Shown here: positions 1 to 11,285 of the stretch, in pieces
Numbering within the stretch: the first letter of the stretch is position 1
How the letters are laid out: each line of letters starts with the position of its first letter
Assembly: GCA_032622095.1 (NCBI GenBank)
Contig: CP136065.1
Coordinates: 20,452,134 to 20,516,133, forward strand
Length of the DNA: 64,000 bases
Direction of reading: 5' to 3'
Source: Siphonodentalium dalli
Lineage: Eukaryota > Mollusca > Scaphopoda > Gadilida > Siphonodentaliidae
The notes under the pieces: generated by a model
Database searches by the model: none
What the model was told of the DNA's origin: nothing
Seen by the model: the letters and a program-made list of their open reading frames with translations, nothing else
Position numbers and translations under genes: made by a program

Positions 1-329
1 TTTATTTTACGCTGTACTGGTTAAACTTAAACATAAATACATAATGTATAAATCAATAAATAAACAAAATAATGTTTTGGTTATAGCGATATTACCAAGG
101 CACTGCAATTATTAGCAATATTTTTGAGTAATATTCTGATCAGTAGATGTGGTACAATTTTATCGATCGACGCATTCTTCAAAAACGTCGTTATTACGTT
201 GTAATCGGTATATTATCGGTAGAAAGTACATTCGGAATATTCAGTGTTTTTGCCCATTTTATCGATTTCAGTTATGAGATGAATCCTTACTTGTATTATT
301 TTTCATAACAAATTTACTCTAAAAAAAGT

Positions 330-410
330 AGGATCTGTCTGTCCGATTTCAGCCAAATTTTATGTGATGACTCGGGGTACCCTGACGGAGGTAATAACAT
401 TGTTAGTTTA
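330..410 (+). repeat. Fragment of the dispersed repeat that hosts the Mag-type insertion
   Basis: The block around GACTCGGGGTACC at 370-382 matches the sequence on both sides of the LTR retrotransposon (56765-56806 joined to 61118-61145). It is therefore an unoccupied paralogue of that target site. The match is short and was made by eye. Confidence 0.5.
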
Positions 411-1224
411 AAAAAAATTTATTTAAAGGATTGCTATCCTGATGAATACAACAAAACATTATCGGTAAGCCACCCCTATTATGATCACAGTGATCCAAGT
501 AGCATAACAATTGCGTAATAAATAAGCCGATAAATAAATAGATAATACCCCACCGGCTGTTGGCTATCTCCGTCGCAAATCCTCATATGACGTCAAATGA
601 GTAGACTAATTAAAAACATGGAATTGGAGTTGGAGTTAATTGTGTCTACCTAATACCTATGTGACATTCAGGGTTTCCGTTAGTATGGCTCAGCGTCCGT
701 AGGACGGCCTCATTCCCCTCGCAGATGATCTGTTTGATTCATACATGTGCCAAAAGTCAATAGCAATATGCCGTAAAAAATCCGGTTGCAACGGGAGTTT
801 GGGGGTTAACAGAATACTGGTGAAAAAGCGGGTCAATTGCGTAGTGTGTTACCAGTACAGGTATAACCCTTTGAAATAAAAGTGCCAAAACTACAACGTA
901 ATGGTTTGTGCGCATTGAACTAGCGATCTAATAAATATTTTGGAAATTCTGTCTGTCTGTTTGTCTGTCTGTTAGCAATGGCCGGGAAAACTGCCGGACA
1001 GATTTCGACGAAAATTTGATACCTAGAGATACTTTTGTCCGGGAAATATTTTTGACGGGTCAAATCGCACCTTTAAAATAGTCAATTCAAGGTCAAATTG
1101 CACCTTTCGACGGATATCGATGTTAGATCCGGATGAAAGCAGAGGGGAAACAGCCCGGACGAAGTCGTGCCCAAAAACTAGTATTATATACATGGTGACA
1201 TCAAAGACTGTTGGGAGTGCTGAG

Positions 1225-1420
1225 TACAGATATATTTGTGCATGGGATTTCCGTGGACGAAACTACTACCGCTCGGAGATCCCTTGCTATGGTACGATTA
1301 CATAATTTAAGTATGTTGAATTGCTGAGTCAGTAGATTTTTGTGCACGGTATTTCCGTGGATGAAACTACTGATGCTCCGAGATCCCGTTCTATGGTACT
1401 ATATAATTAATGGGTCCCTC
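1225..1420. repeat. Direct repeat, two units of about 103 bp
   Basis: Two units each contain a TTCCGTGGA(C/T)GAAACTACT block and a GAGATCCC block followed by CTATGGTAC. They begin near 1239 and 1342. No function is evident. Confidence 0.6.
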
Positions 1421-1822
1421 TGCGGAGTTCATATTCTGCAATTTATTTTGATTTTACGATATTACAACGATGCACGTATTTACATTTCCCGCCAAAACTC
1501 AATTATATTTTATAACAAGTTGGCTAATGTAGACTATTGAACAAGCTAAGCGTTCCGATTTCGTTTGAAAGATTTCACTACCATTCACATTACATCGCTA
1601 TAAATATCCCCTGTTGATAAACCCTGCAGTATGGTGTCACAGCGCACAAATAATTTTACGATTGACAGAATATATCCTTTCAGTTTCTTTTTCACGGAAG
1701 GTATTGAAATTCTAGGAAATACTTAATTCAATTCTCCTTGCTACCGGTAGATATTATTGGTCAATGCATAGACGCTTTTTAGTGTTTAGTACAATTATAC
1801 CTGTCGGAATCTTATTGTAAGT

Positions 1823-2470
1823 TATATATTTGTAAACACTGTAACTCGTAGCTTGTTCATTTATTTGGTCTTCACTCAGACGGCAGTCTTAGATGCGTAA
1901 TTACATGATTAATAATCTGGATACCATCAACACAATTAATGCACCCACGGAAATGATTGACTTGCGTAACATACTTAGCTTTGGATTGCTTTGTGATTTA
2001 ATCATGTGCAAGGAAATGGCTACTTTTCAGTGACAAATAACAAAATTTTCGCCCAACAAGACAATCCATGGTCTTCCCGTCGAGTTATATGTTTCCACAA
2101 TACGGACTCATTAAAATCCCCCTGGCGAAAACATTGGACATCATCGCTATTAAACTAAGGCTTGTATATGGTGTAATTTGGACCGAGCTAAGGTTTATAT
2201 ATAATAATGTATATATTAGAGTTGTGATTTGAATTGAAGATTTTTAAAATAACATTGTCGTCGTGGACGTTTTATGACCAGGATATTCAATAGACCTCAT
2301 CGCTAGAGTGCTAATTTTATAGGCCATTAACCATGCACAGACGCAGCAAATTTTCATCAGTGGCAGTCGGCAAGATTTTTTTTGGGGAGGGGGAGCAATA
2401 TTCCGAAATATATATATACACCCTATTGCCCTAATATATACATGATTCATAAATATGAAAATGAACATAT
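1823..2470. repeat. Segmental duplication copy A, part 1
   Basis: This block matches 17016-17106 continued at 20379-21040 at high identity by eye. Copy A is uninterrupted at the TAAT at 1910-1913, where copy B carries a 3.3 kb insertion, so copy A preserves the pre-insertion state. Copy B also has about 86 extra bases at roughly 20633-20718. The match ends near 2470 and resumes at 4849. Confidence 0.85.
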
Positions 2471-3200
2471 CATATCATATTGCTAATGAATGGCTTGATT
2501 ATAATTTATTAAATCCGACCGCAATAAACCAAATTAATTTTTATTTACTGCGTTACGATAAATTAAAATGAAACGCTCTTTATTGCCACATGACTGAGGG
2601 CATCTGGAAATTGAAATGTTTACCAGATGATAATTGTCTAATAACTGTGAAATACTTCGCATATATATGCAACCTTTATATGAATATATAAATGTATAAT
2701 ATAACTTGGCCTTTTCCGATAAAAAAAAGCACGTGTTTATATAGATAACTGCGTTTAATTATGAGAACTGCGATGTATTTCGGTGAAGTTTTGATTCACA
2801 GTGTTCTCCCATAGTGCGACAAACTTCAAAAGCCGCGATTGCATTAATGATTGATTTGCGCGTACAAACTGTATATGCTATCATTGCGTATATATGCATT
2901 GTCAATGAGTTACCACATAATCGGTCATGTGACTATGCTTCTGTTTACATGATTGTGATAATCATGTGATCGGGCCAAGGATCACGTGACTTCGTCTACA
3001 ACACAAAATCTTCAGCTGGCTTCGGATTTTTTAAAATCGTTATTAAAGTAACGATTGGAGGTTGAATATTAGAATATATGCGCGTATGATGGACATTTTA
3101 AACATATATTATCGGTATACTGAAAGAAAATAATATATATTTTTTTCAGGATCATATTGCTTTAAAAAAAAAAAAAATTAAATAAACACACACAAAAATG

Positions 3201-3452
3201 AGCTCACTATGGGCCTATTTTAGAATGAAATGAGTCCAACATGAGCCTATGTAAATATTTAGGTCCAATATGAACCTATTTGTATGAGGATTTCAGCACC
3301 AATGCAAACTTTTTATGTATGTGTTTTCACTGTGGCTCATGCCATCCAATGGAATAATCGGTATAAGTCCACTATGGGCTTACTCTTGAATCAAATAAGT
3401 CCAATATGAACCAATGTCAATATTTAGGTCCAATATGAACCTATCTGCATGT
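3201..3452. repeat. Direct repeat, two units about 165 bp apart
   Basis: Both units contain CACTATGGGC, then ATATTTAGGTCCAATATGAA followed by CCTAT. The units are at about 3206-3290 and 3369-3452. No function is evident. Confidence 0.6.
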
Positions 3453-4069
3453 GGATATATTGAAGTAACATAATAGATATTATCTCTAAGAGATAGGATC
3501 TGTCTGTCATGTGTGCGAATAGCACACAGGAGCCGCAGGCTGCTGACGCAAAAAGTCGCAACAGGGCCGCAGGCCCCTCCGATGCTGAATAATTCATCAG
3601 CGCCCCTGCCATTTTCCACAATCGAACGACTGCAAAAAAAGGTCTAGGTCACTCAGATATAAACAAATCTCTTACAACTTGATATTGAGTTCTCTTGGTC
3701 ACTTTCACGAGCAACCATGATAAAAAGTCTCACATAAATTGCTTACTTGGTGTCACTGGTGAAGTAGGACCTAAAATAGAGCCAAAGAAGAAACGAAGAA
3801 TTAGCTGAGGAATGGATCATTACACAGCCAGTCTTAGGGGGCGGAGCATAGCTGTTGCTAGGCGACAATCGTCTGCTCATATACATTAAATGGTTTACAG
3901 CCTGGGCTTATACTGGTTTTGACAATCAAAAAAACTTGTTCTCATCTTAATTAAAGACAGTGCATCTTTTCATAACAAGTTTTATATACATGTATTTTCT
4001 GGGGGTATACAATAACAAATCAATCATGAAATTTTAGGCGAACTCACGGAAACAATTGGAGCATAAGAA

Positions 4070-4210
4070 GAGGGAGAACTATGGCTTGTTGCCATTCACG
4101 AAAAGTTCTTCCGTTGAATGGCAACAAGCCATAGTTCTGACTAAATCCTGAAATATTACCCATAATTCTGCTGCACATGGTTAAAAACTTGATTATTCAG
4201 GGCCTTACTG
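4070..4210. mobile_element. M1 palindromic MITE, partial copy
   Basis: It contains the family's central inverted block (GGCTTGTTGCCATTCA and its reverse complement) and the right arm ending in GGCCTTACTG next to TA. The left terminus has been lost. Full copies are at 12752-12968 and 34323-34539. Confidence 0.7.
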
Positions 4211-4852
4211 TACGTTACAGGAATAAACCACTTTATTATGCTTTTATAGACAAATAATATACCAAATCTTCAGTGTTTTATTCACAGAAAAGGGTATTTG
4301 ATCTCTTGAAATCAGGTTTTATAAAAATTAAGTTGCAATTGTGACCAGAAAGAGATACGCCATCTTTAATGTATGTAAATTAGCAAATATATACAATAAA
4401 CAACACTGTTATTATATGCATGGACAAATTCCCAACATCTTTTACATTTACGAACTGTGAGTGCCAGAAAATATAAATGTGCAACATTTTACAAATCTGT
4501 CTATAATTCCATGGTATGCTATGAGGATGATGTTACACAACCCAGTAAACAAATATTTAAGGCTGGCAGGAATGTTATTTGTATGTTAAAAATTATTAGA
4601 ATTGAGATGGGACACGTGTATAACAAGAAAGTGTTGGTGCGGTATTTTATCGGGTTATCCATATTTGCGGAATTCCCATGGCAATAAATTAAACTAGAGG
4701 TGACTGTCCCAATGGGATTTAGGATACCTCCTGTGATTTAAAAACACTAAGATGTTTCATGTCAGTAAACATTTAGTTAAAATAATAAAAAACAGATTCC
4801 CATTGCAGGTGCACAACACCTAACACTAATATCCTAAACCTATTGACCGAAA

Positions 4853-5345
4853 AATGTAGGTATAATAGCTCGGACAAAATTATGCATGTTGCAAATGTTC
4901 TAAGTTGAAAAAGGGAAATAACTCTCCAAAAAAAGTCAGACAGACCTCATAATTGCAGGTGCACACGTTTCCATGGTACTAAATATATGTGTCAAGTTTC
5001 AAAAACAATGACCTAAAATGTAGGAATAAAAGCTTGGACAAAATAATGCATCTTGCTAAACATTTTCTAAGTAAATAAAGGGGGATAACTCCACCAAAAC
5101 AAGTCCGACAGATGTCATAATCGCAGGTGCCCAGGTTCCCATGGTACTAACTATCAGTGTAAGTTTTAAAAAGAAATTAACCTAAAAATGTGGGAATAAA
5201 AGCTCGGACTATACATTTATTTCGTGGAAAATTTCTAAGTCGAAAAAGGGGGTAACTCCACCAAAAAAGTCTGACAGACATGTCATAATCTCAGGGGCAG
5301 AGGTTCCCATGGTGGTTGATGTCTACAACAAGTTTCATGGAAAAT
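4853..5345. repeat. Tandem array, about three units of 167 bp
   Basis: Successive units start with AATGTAGG or AATGTGGG followed by A-TAATAGCTCGGAC or A-TAAAAGCTTGGAC, near 4853, 5019 and 5186. Each contains a GCAGGTGC..AGGTTCCCATGG segment. The array leads into the hairpin at 5431-5470. The duplicate array in copy B (21050-21390) has lost a unit. Confidence 0.75.
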
Positions 5346-5430
5346 GATAAACAAATGACTGAGAAAAACTCCGGACAAGTTTGTGTCCACGAATGGATGA
5401 CGGATGGGTGACGGATGGACAAGCTGATTC

Positions 5431-5470
5431 TAGTATACCACCCCCCACAACTTTGTTGCAGGGGGTATAA
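5431..5470. repeat. TATACC..GGTATA hairpin, copy 1
   Basis: A G/C-rich stem (ACCACCCCCC paired with GGGGGTAT) encloses an ACTTTGTT loop, after a GACGGATGGAC-type simple repeat. The same arrangement recurs at 10188, 10449, 21463, 24688, 54045 and 54292. Confidence 0.7.
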
Positions 5471-5789
5471 CAAACATCGTATTGAACTTATTATCTGAAT
5501 ATTTCCTAAGGGAAAACAAGTTGTCAATGAGTATTTAGCAAAAAAAGGGCTAAACAAGGTTTGCTCATCAAAGATGGCTTAGTCGAGTTTTTTGCCCATA
5601 AACGTGCATCTGTCTGACCGAGAATCACTAAAATAGACAATACTATTAAAGAACCATAACTCAGAACTAAGGGCCATAAACTCAGGTAAAAATAAGACTG
5701 CTGACTGCTGCCAGCTGCCATGTTATTCATAGAAAAATGTTCAGATTCGATAGCTCGCATCTACAGGCGATCCTAAAAGACCCTGTAAA

Positions 5790-6245
5790 GTTAAAAAAAA
5801 AATTCCAATAAATGTGGGCTGCAAGGTGTGTTGAAGGTTTCATATTTGTAATCCAAGATGGCTGCTGGTAGCCATATTTTTTTTAAACGATTTTAGGATA
5901 AAAAAGGAGGCTCCCATCTAGAGCTCACCCCAAAGATCCATATGAAGTTTAATGACGATTGGATGAGAAATGTGACCTGTAAGGTGTGCTAAATGATTTA
6001 TACAATTAGTAAAATCCAAGATAGCCGCTGGCAGCCATGTTTTTTAACAGAATTCGAAGAAGAAAAAAAATGGTAAGCACCCAACTAGAGGTCACCCCAA
6101 GGATCCACATGCAGTTTGGTGATGATCGGATGAGAGATATGCTATGTAGGGGGTGCTAAAGGATTTAGTAATGCAAAGAGTAAAATCCAAGATGGCCACT
6201 GGTGTCCATGTTTTTTCAATCGTTAAAATTTGACAGCTCTCCATC
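5790..6245. repeat. Tandem array, three units of 160-170 bp, each with a CAAGATGGC motif
   Basis: The units contain TCCAAGATGGCTGCTGG, TCCAAGATAGCCGCTGG and TCCAAGATGGCCACTGG near 5855, 6013 and 6187, each followed by CCAT and a T run. The unit design is the same as in the pearl-like elements at 8413 and 17107, although the rest of the unit differs. The array is duplicated in copy B. Confidence 0.75.
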
Positions 6246-8412
6246 CAGAGGTGATCCTAGACTTATACACTGAATATCGTTGAAATCGGTCAAAGTTTGT
6301 ACGAGTTAGCGAACGATCAAAATCTATAAAAATAGACAAAGTAAATCCCATAATTATAGTATAAAGATTGGACAAACATGGTTTTCGAACTCAAGCTAGA
6401 TATTGTTGCAAAAGACACATATACCAAATATCATTACATTGGTCAACGTTTGATTGAGTTATCATGGTCTCGCGCCCAGCCGTATGCCCAGTTGTTCGGT
6501 TGCCCACCCGACTGCCCACCTACCGAACTTGCCAAAGCATAAGTTGAGTTTGTTTTTAAAACTTGACTTAAAACTACTGGAGGTTCTCTCTTGATAAAAC
6601 CAGCTAAAGTAATGCTAATTAGTATGATTTAAACATATTTTATTATCCCTCAGTCAATAAACAAAATACAAATAAAGATAATACAGTTGGTGACATGGAT
6701 GAGAGGTGATAAAGGGATCGGAGCACAAGTTAGGGGTCATCTCAAAACTACTAACGGGATCCCGATAAATATCCCGATAACTCAAAAGCGATCTTCTAAC
6801 TTTCCCGATAGATCCCGATAGAGCGGTCGTGATTTCCCGAAAATATTCCAATACCGCATCTAAATATTCCGATAATACGCCGAGTTCCCGAATAATTCCC
6901 GATAAAAGTCCGAAAGTAATATACGGTAGCGTATTGCCAATAACTTTCTGATAATTTACCAATTTATTTCACGAATAATTATGTCTGTTTTGGTAATCGA
7001 TGAATCGAGCAGTTGTTTTGTTTATATATATGTTTCTTTTTCCGGTTCAATGTGTTGTCATTACTTTTGGATTCGTCCACAGCTTCCTTCGTAAGCACAT
7101 TTTTTATTGGGGTGGAAGCTTGTTTAAAAGCATTAAAACTCTACACGTTTCAAGTTTTGATTCAAAGTTTTTAAATTGTCCATTGAATTATTTTTGCAAA
7201 TTATACATACAGCACATATCCCCTAGAAGCGCTATGAAGGACACATAAAAAGGAAATTTCATAAAGGCAGTATCCCTTCAACACTAGCAATTGAATGGTC
7301 CAAAGTGAATGTGAGAAAAAATTCAAATATGTATTTCATAATAATCTAATAAATTACCAAACATGTGAAATAAATGCCACAAGATTACGATAATTACTAC
7401 ACATTGGCTTCAAATAGTTGATTTTCAATCGCAGGTAGCTTTCTTTAAACAATATTTGAGAACTATATTGTTCTGCTGATTTACGCCCCACCTGATTTGC
7501 TCTTATTTTTTGGCGCCATCGGTGTCTAGTAAACAAATCGTGCTTCCAGGATTTCAATTCATCATTCAAGAATAAATTTGTTCTCAAAACTACGTACAAT
7601 AGATATAATTTCTCCCATGCAGAGTATTTTTTCTCAATCATACTCAATGTAACATTCTTAAAATGCAGATAACGAAATTCGTTGAATCATTATTTTTGAT
7701 AAAGGCGCGTCTTGCTGCTCTTGCACGTGTTTCGCCTCGCCGCCTACTGACACAAGCAATTCAAATAAAACATAACACAAGTTTTACACTGTCAATTCTT
7801 TATTTTTTAACGTCACAATTTGGCGATTTGCTGGAGGCTATCTAAGTGATAATGCGCAGTGAATGTAAACTTTAGTGATCATACAAGAACAAAATAATCA
7901 GCGCTATGAATTGGATGGCACCACATGGGATGTTTCTTCCAAAACCAAGGGGGGGGGGGGGTACACGTTTGAGCAATATAGAACTCTACCTAGGTGAATT
8001 ATTTTCACGTAACTAATCATAACAGATTCATTAAGAGTCCACATTTATGGGCAATCTGTTTTAGAAGAGTACATTCCTCTCTAAATTTGGCTATTAACTT
8101 TATTGCTCGTGCCTCCTCCTGGGCTTGCATTCTAATCCATATAGTTCAGTGTGAAAGGCTAAAATATTATTTTTAAAAGTATAATACATTTTTCCTTAAA
8201 CAAAGCTTAAACACTGAACTATCATAGGTCCCTCCCATGGCGGTGCCATTCCCAACCCCGCAACTCGCCAATCTCCTGATTGAGTCGGAAATAAAACTGA
8301 AGAATTCAATCGTGTACAGCGGGATATATTGGGACGGATCATGCGTGACTAATCCGGACAAGCCAATGAATGTCGAGAGGCAACCAAAAAGTTAACCCAT
8401 TTCCTAAAATAT

Positions 8413-9052
8413 GAAAGTGTCAATGACACTGTAGCTCAACTTTGCAAAGAAGGTATTTTTTTTGTGATGAGCAATGAATAGAGAGATTAAAAAGGAGTGT
8501 AAAAAAATGAGCAGTAAAGGATTTAGTCACACATAGAGTAAAATCCAAGATGGCTGCTGGCGGCCATGTTTTTTTTTGGCCGAATGACCCCAAAATGACT
8601 CGTTCCCATCTACATGTCATTATTAAAACCCACGACAAATGTTATGATGATCAAACTAAAGGTACGACCTGTAGCCCGTGCTAAAGGATTTAGTCATACA
8701 AAGAGTAAAATCCAAGAGGGCTGCTGGCGGCCATGTTTTTTGACCGAATGACCCCAAAATGACTCGTTCCCATCTACATGTCAATATTAACATCCATGAC
8801 AAATTTTATGATGATCAGACTAAAAGTACGACCTGTAGCCCGTGCTAATGGATTGAATTTTGAAATCAAAGATGGCCGCTGGTCTAAATGTTGATGTCAA
8901 CGGCTATGACAATTTTCATAATGATCCAACCAAAGGTACGACCTTTAGCCTGTATTGTTGATGAATCACGCAGACACGTACACATGCACACACGGACGAC
9001 GGACGACAAAGCGATGGCAATAGCTCAAACTTTACAAAGTAAAGTTGAGCTA
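8413..9052 (+). mobile_element. Pearl-like element with ~165 bp tandem core, copy 1
   Basis: The left end is GAAAGTGTCAATGACACTG followed by TAGCTCAACTTTG. The core holds about three tandem units with CAAGATGGCTGCTGGCGGCC. The right end has CA-rich and GGACGAC simple repeats, then a terminal hairpin (AGCTCAAACTTTAC paired with GTAAAGTTGAGCT). This matches the architecture known for bivalve pearl or Helentron-associated non-autonomous repeats. There is no coding capacity. Family assignment is inference; element status is strong, because three copies share both ends. Confidence 0.7.
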
Positions 9053-9573
9053 AAAAGAAAGTTGGACCGCACCGCAATTAGCATCATGCGGAGAGGCAGT
9101 CCTAAGGAAATTGCATACACAAAATTATTGAAATTGGTTCATAGTTGTTCGAGTTATGAGGTCGGATGGACGCACTGACCAGAGTATACTTGTGGGGTGA
9201 CCGCACATACCTATGAATACTTGTGGGATGCGATCTTTTGTTTGAGTAACTTGTGGGGTGCAACCCACAACTGACGATTTTTTAAAGAGCGTATTTTTAA
9301 AGAGCGAACTCAAACCTCCCCCAAGCCCACCCACCCTAGTGTAGAATTCGACTTATACGGGACGAAATTGATCATTTGTGGTGTTATAAACTGTTTCTAA
9401 GCAATGTCCGTTATTTCGTTAATATATCCGCTTTTTCAAATATCTTTTTTTCCTAAATATTTATTTCAGATATATTACATATTCTGAGAAATATTATATT
9501 AACGAAATAACGGAGATGGTTTGTAAATAAAACAATTAGAAGAAAAGCATGTTAAATTCATGTTAAATTCATC
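9053..9573. other. Spacer between pearl-like copy 1 and a minisatellite
   Basis: 9053-9170 continues the homology to 53875-53990 (copy C), then the match is interrupted until about 10110. It includes the hairpin MITE at 9405-9516 and several ACTTGTGGGGTG blocks at 9188-9262. No gene was seen. Confidence 0.5.
9405..9516. mobile_element. Short hairpin MITE
   Basis: TCCGTTATTTCGTTAATAT at the left is mirrored by ATATTAACGAAATAACGGA at the right, enclosing about 75 AT-rich bases. No coding sequence and no clear target duplication. Confidence 0.6.
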
Positions 9574-10101
9574 GCTACTGCCCACATAAAGTATTATGAG
9601 AGCCCACCCACCCCCCCCCCCCATCCCGCCACCCATAGTATCTTATGCGCCACAGGCGCCCGTATGGAGGCTACTGCCCACATAAATAAAGAGTATTATG
9701 AGAGCCCACCCACCCCCCCCCCCATCCCGCCACCCATAGTATCTTATGCGCCACAGGCGCCCGTATGGAGGCTACTGCCCACATAAATAAAGAGTATTAT
9801 GAGAGCCCAACCACCCCCCCCCCATCCCGCCACCCATAGTATCTTATGCGCCACAGGCGCCCGTATGGAGGCTACTGCCCACATAAATAAAGAGTATTAT
9901 GAGAGTGCACCCACCCCCCACCCCCATCCCGCCACCCATAGTATCTTATGCGCCACAGGCGCCCGTATGGAGGCTACTGCCCACATAAATAAAGAGTATT
10001 ATGAGAGCCCACCCACCCCCCCATCCCGCCACCCATAGTATCTTATGCGCCACAGGCGCCCGTATGGAGGCTACTGCCCACATAAATAAAGAGTATTATG
10101 A
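9574..10101. repeat. Minisatellite, five units of about 100 bp
   Basis: Each unit carries CTACTGCCCACATAAA, AGTATTATGAGAG, a variable C tract, CATCCCGCCACCCATAGTAT and CAGGCGCCCGTATGGAGG. Units start near 9575, 9671, 9772, 9872 and 9973, with a partial sixth at 10071. Units are nearly identical except for the length of the C tract, which implies recent amplification. Copy C lacks this insertion. Confidence 0.9.
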
Positions 10102-10187
10102 GTACTCTCGTGTTAGTGCGGACGGATGGATGGACGGACGGACACATGGAGGGAGAAAGTGTGACGGACGGACAGACGCAAACAATC

Positions 10188-10225
10188 CAGTATACCCCCC
10201 ATTTTCTTCGAAAGTGGGGGTATAA
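10188..10225. repeat. TATACC..GGTATA hairpin, copy 2
   Basis: CAGTATACCCCCCATTTTC is followed by GAAAGTGGGGGTATA and sits just after a GACGGACGGACAGACG tract. The element is shared with 54045-54082. Confidence 0.7.
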
Positions 10226-10448
10226 AAAGGGGTGATAACTCCACTAAAAAAAGTCAGACAGACGTTATAATCGCAGGTGCACAGGTTCCATGGTGGTTGA
10301 TGTCTGTGCCAAGTTTCATAGAAATTGATAAAAAAAACGACTGAGAAAAACTCCGGACAAATTTGTGTCCATGGACGGACGATGAACGACGAACGGACGA
10401 CGGACGGACGATGGACGGATGATGGACGGACGACAGACAGATGAGCTG

Positions 10449-10490
10449 ACTCCAGTATACCCCCCTAACTTCGTTGTGGGGAGGTATAAT
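10449..10490. repeat. TATACC..GGTATA hairpin, copy 3
   Basis: CAGTATACCCCCCTAACTTC is followed by GTTGTGGGGAGGTATA after a long GGACGGACGA tract. It is shared with 54292-54333. Confidence 0.7.
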
Positions 10491-10503
10491 GATAATTACA
10501 TAC

Positions 10504-10562
10504 ACCATTACTTCAATAATAATAATAATAATATATAGTCTATATTATTATTAAAGTAATGG
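10504..10562. repeat. AT-rich palindrome with an AAT microsatellite arm
   Basis: ACCATTACTTCAATAATAAT at the left is mirrored by ATTATTATTAAAGTAATGGT at the right around a TATATAGTCTATA centre. The same palindrome is at 54350-54402. Confidence 0.75.
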
Positions 10563-11112
10563 TATGTGTACTTATCAGCGGATTTTGATAAAATCTTCCA
10601 ACAACTTTGATCGAGACTGCGTAACAGTGCAGGCCTACAATCTAGATCTGTCAGTTTATTTCTAAAGCACTTGGATAGTCATTATACCGCGACTTGATTT
10701 TGTAGATTTCCCGATGGGTGGGGATGTATTGTCCGGGTAAAATGCGATTATGTAACACCCACTGATCACCACTGTAAAAACATAAAACCCTGATACCCCG
10801 ATAAAAGTCCGGAGTAATCCCGATACAGAAACTTTCCAAAAAGCAGCGGTGTTGTTTTCGGATTATGATACTCCGAAATGAAAGTAAAAGCCGAAAGAAT
10901 CCTGATAGCTTATGTAAATATTCTGAAACGTTCCCGATAAATGTTGCGTCATTTCCCGATAATAATTTCCCAATAACTGTATATGCTATAGGGATTTATC
11001 AGGAAATAGGCTGATTTCCCGATAGAAGTTTTGAGATGACGCCTTACAGAACTTATAGAAGCTCCTATCCCTTATATGAACAGATAATTGGTAATCAATT
11101 AGACATAGTTAC

Positions 11113-11285
11113 CTGCTGTAGAGCAGTAGACTCCAGCATCCTCAATGTGAGTACAATCCTCAACTCCCCATCCTCTGTGTCCACAGTTCGAAATAGACAT
11201 CTCTAATCCGCGGCAAACAACATTATCCAACCATATTCGACCACTGCCTTGTCCATAAAATCCACGCGACCTTGCTGAACCAGAA
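11113..11285 (-). CDS. Exon encoding the C-terminal half of a group A SRCR domain
   Basis: On the minus strand the exon runs from 11285 to 11113 (173 bp). It starts after a TTTTTCTCTTTGGTAG acceptor and ends at a CAG/GTAACT donor. It encodes the second half of a scavenger receptor cysteine-rich domain: the segment with [13 protein letters not shown], then a Cys in [19 protein letters not shown] and the closing DAGVYCS. The entry phase is 2 and matches the donor of the exon at 12545-12692; the exit phase is 1, the usual boundary of a complete SRCR module. The two exons give six cysteines, which is the group A pattern, and group A domains are normally split over two exons. SRCR domains are extracellular ligand-binding modules. 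Odd point: the repeat shared with copy C (55078) begins in the last three bases of this exon and continues into the downstream intron. The following exon was not found. Confidence 0.85.

Larger units (their letters stand above)
1..1822. other. Unassigned AT-rich intergenic or intronic sequence
   Basis: No open frame here resembles a known protein; the short frames at 1120-1540 lack any recognisable domain. The stretch holds a short GTCT-type simple repeat near 950-972, the direct repeat at 1225-1420 and a fragment (330-410) of the dispersed repeat that hosts the LTR retrotransposon at 56.8 kb. Confidence 0.5.
2471..4848. other. 2.4 kb stretch present in copy A only; no gene recognised
   Basis: This stretch interrupts the match between copies A and B. 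Copy B runs straight from the equivalent of 2470 to the equivalent of 4849. It contains the 3201-3452 direct repeat and an M1 MITE fragment (4070-4210). The small open frames at 3380-3621 and 4457-4687 have no recognisable domain or codon signal. Confidence 0.5.
4849..8405. repeat. Segmental duplication copy A, part 2
   Basis: This block matches 21046-24552 collinearly and at high identity by eye. Copy A has about 228 bases at 7176-7404 that copy B lacks. Copy B has the 376 bp MITE at 23431-23806, while copy A keeps the empty TAA site at 7650-7652. Both copies include the tandem arrays and the left end of the 4.3 kb TIR-bounded unit. Confidence 0.85.
6733..11043. mobile_element. Candidate 4.3 kb TIR-bounded element flanked by TTA
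   Basis: The left end reads GGGGTCATCTCAAAACT and the right end is its inverse, AGTTTTGAGATGACGCC. TTA lies immediately outside both ends (6730-6732 and 11044-11046). Subterminal regions are rich in TCCCGATAA. A short TIR with a TTA duplication is a feature of the PIF/Harbinger superfamily, but no transposase was recognised. A 97-codon minus-strand frame at 7354-7647 and a short plus-strand frame around 8240-8394 that stays open in both copies have no assignable domain. Copy B carries only the left part (from 22755) and copy C only the right part (to about 55003). Both share flanking sequence with this copy, so it may be a recombination product rather than a single insertion. Confidence 0.45.

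Noticed and set aside
3380-3621. Minus-strand frames containing CAIRTHDRQILSLRD
   Set aside because: They are short and repetitive in flavour with no domain. The underlying DNA is a direct repeat plus GC-rich spacer.
9799-10225. Plus-strand open frames with repeated ATHSILCATGARMEATAHIN peptide
   Set aside because: They arise from the ~100 bp minisatellite; there is no conserved domain, and the frame changes between units.
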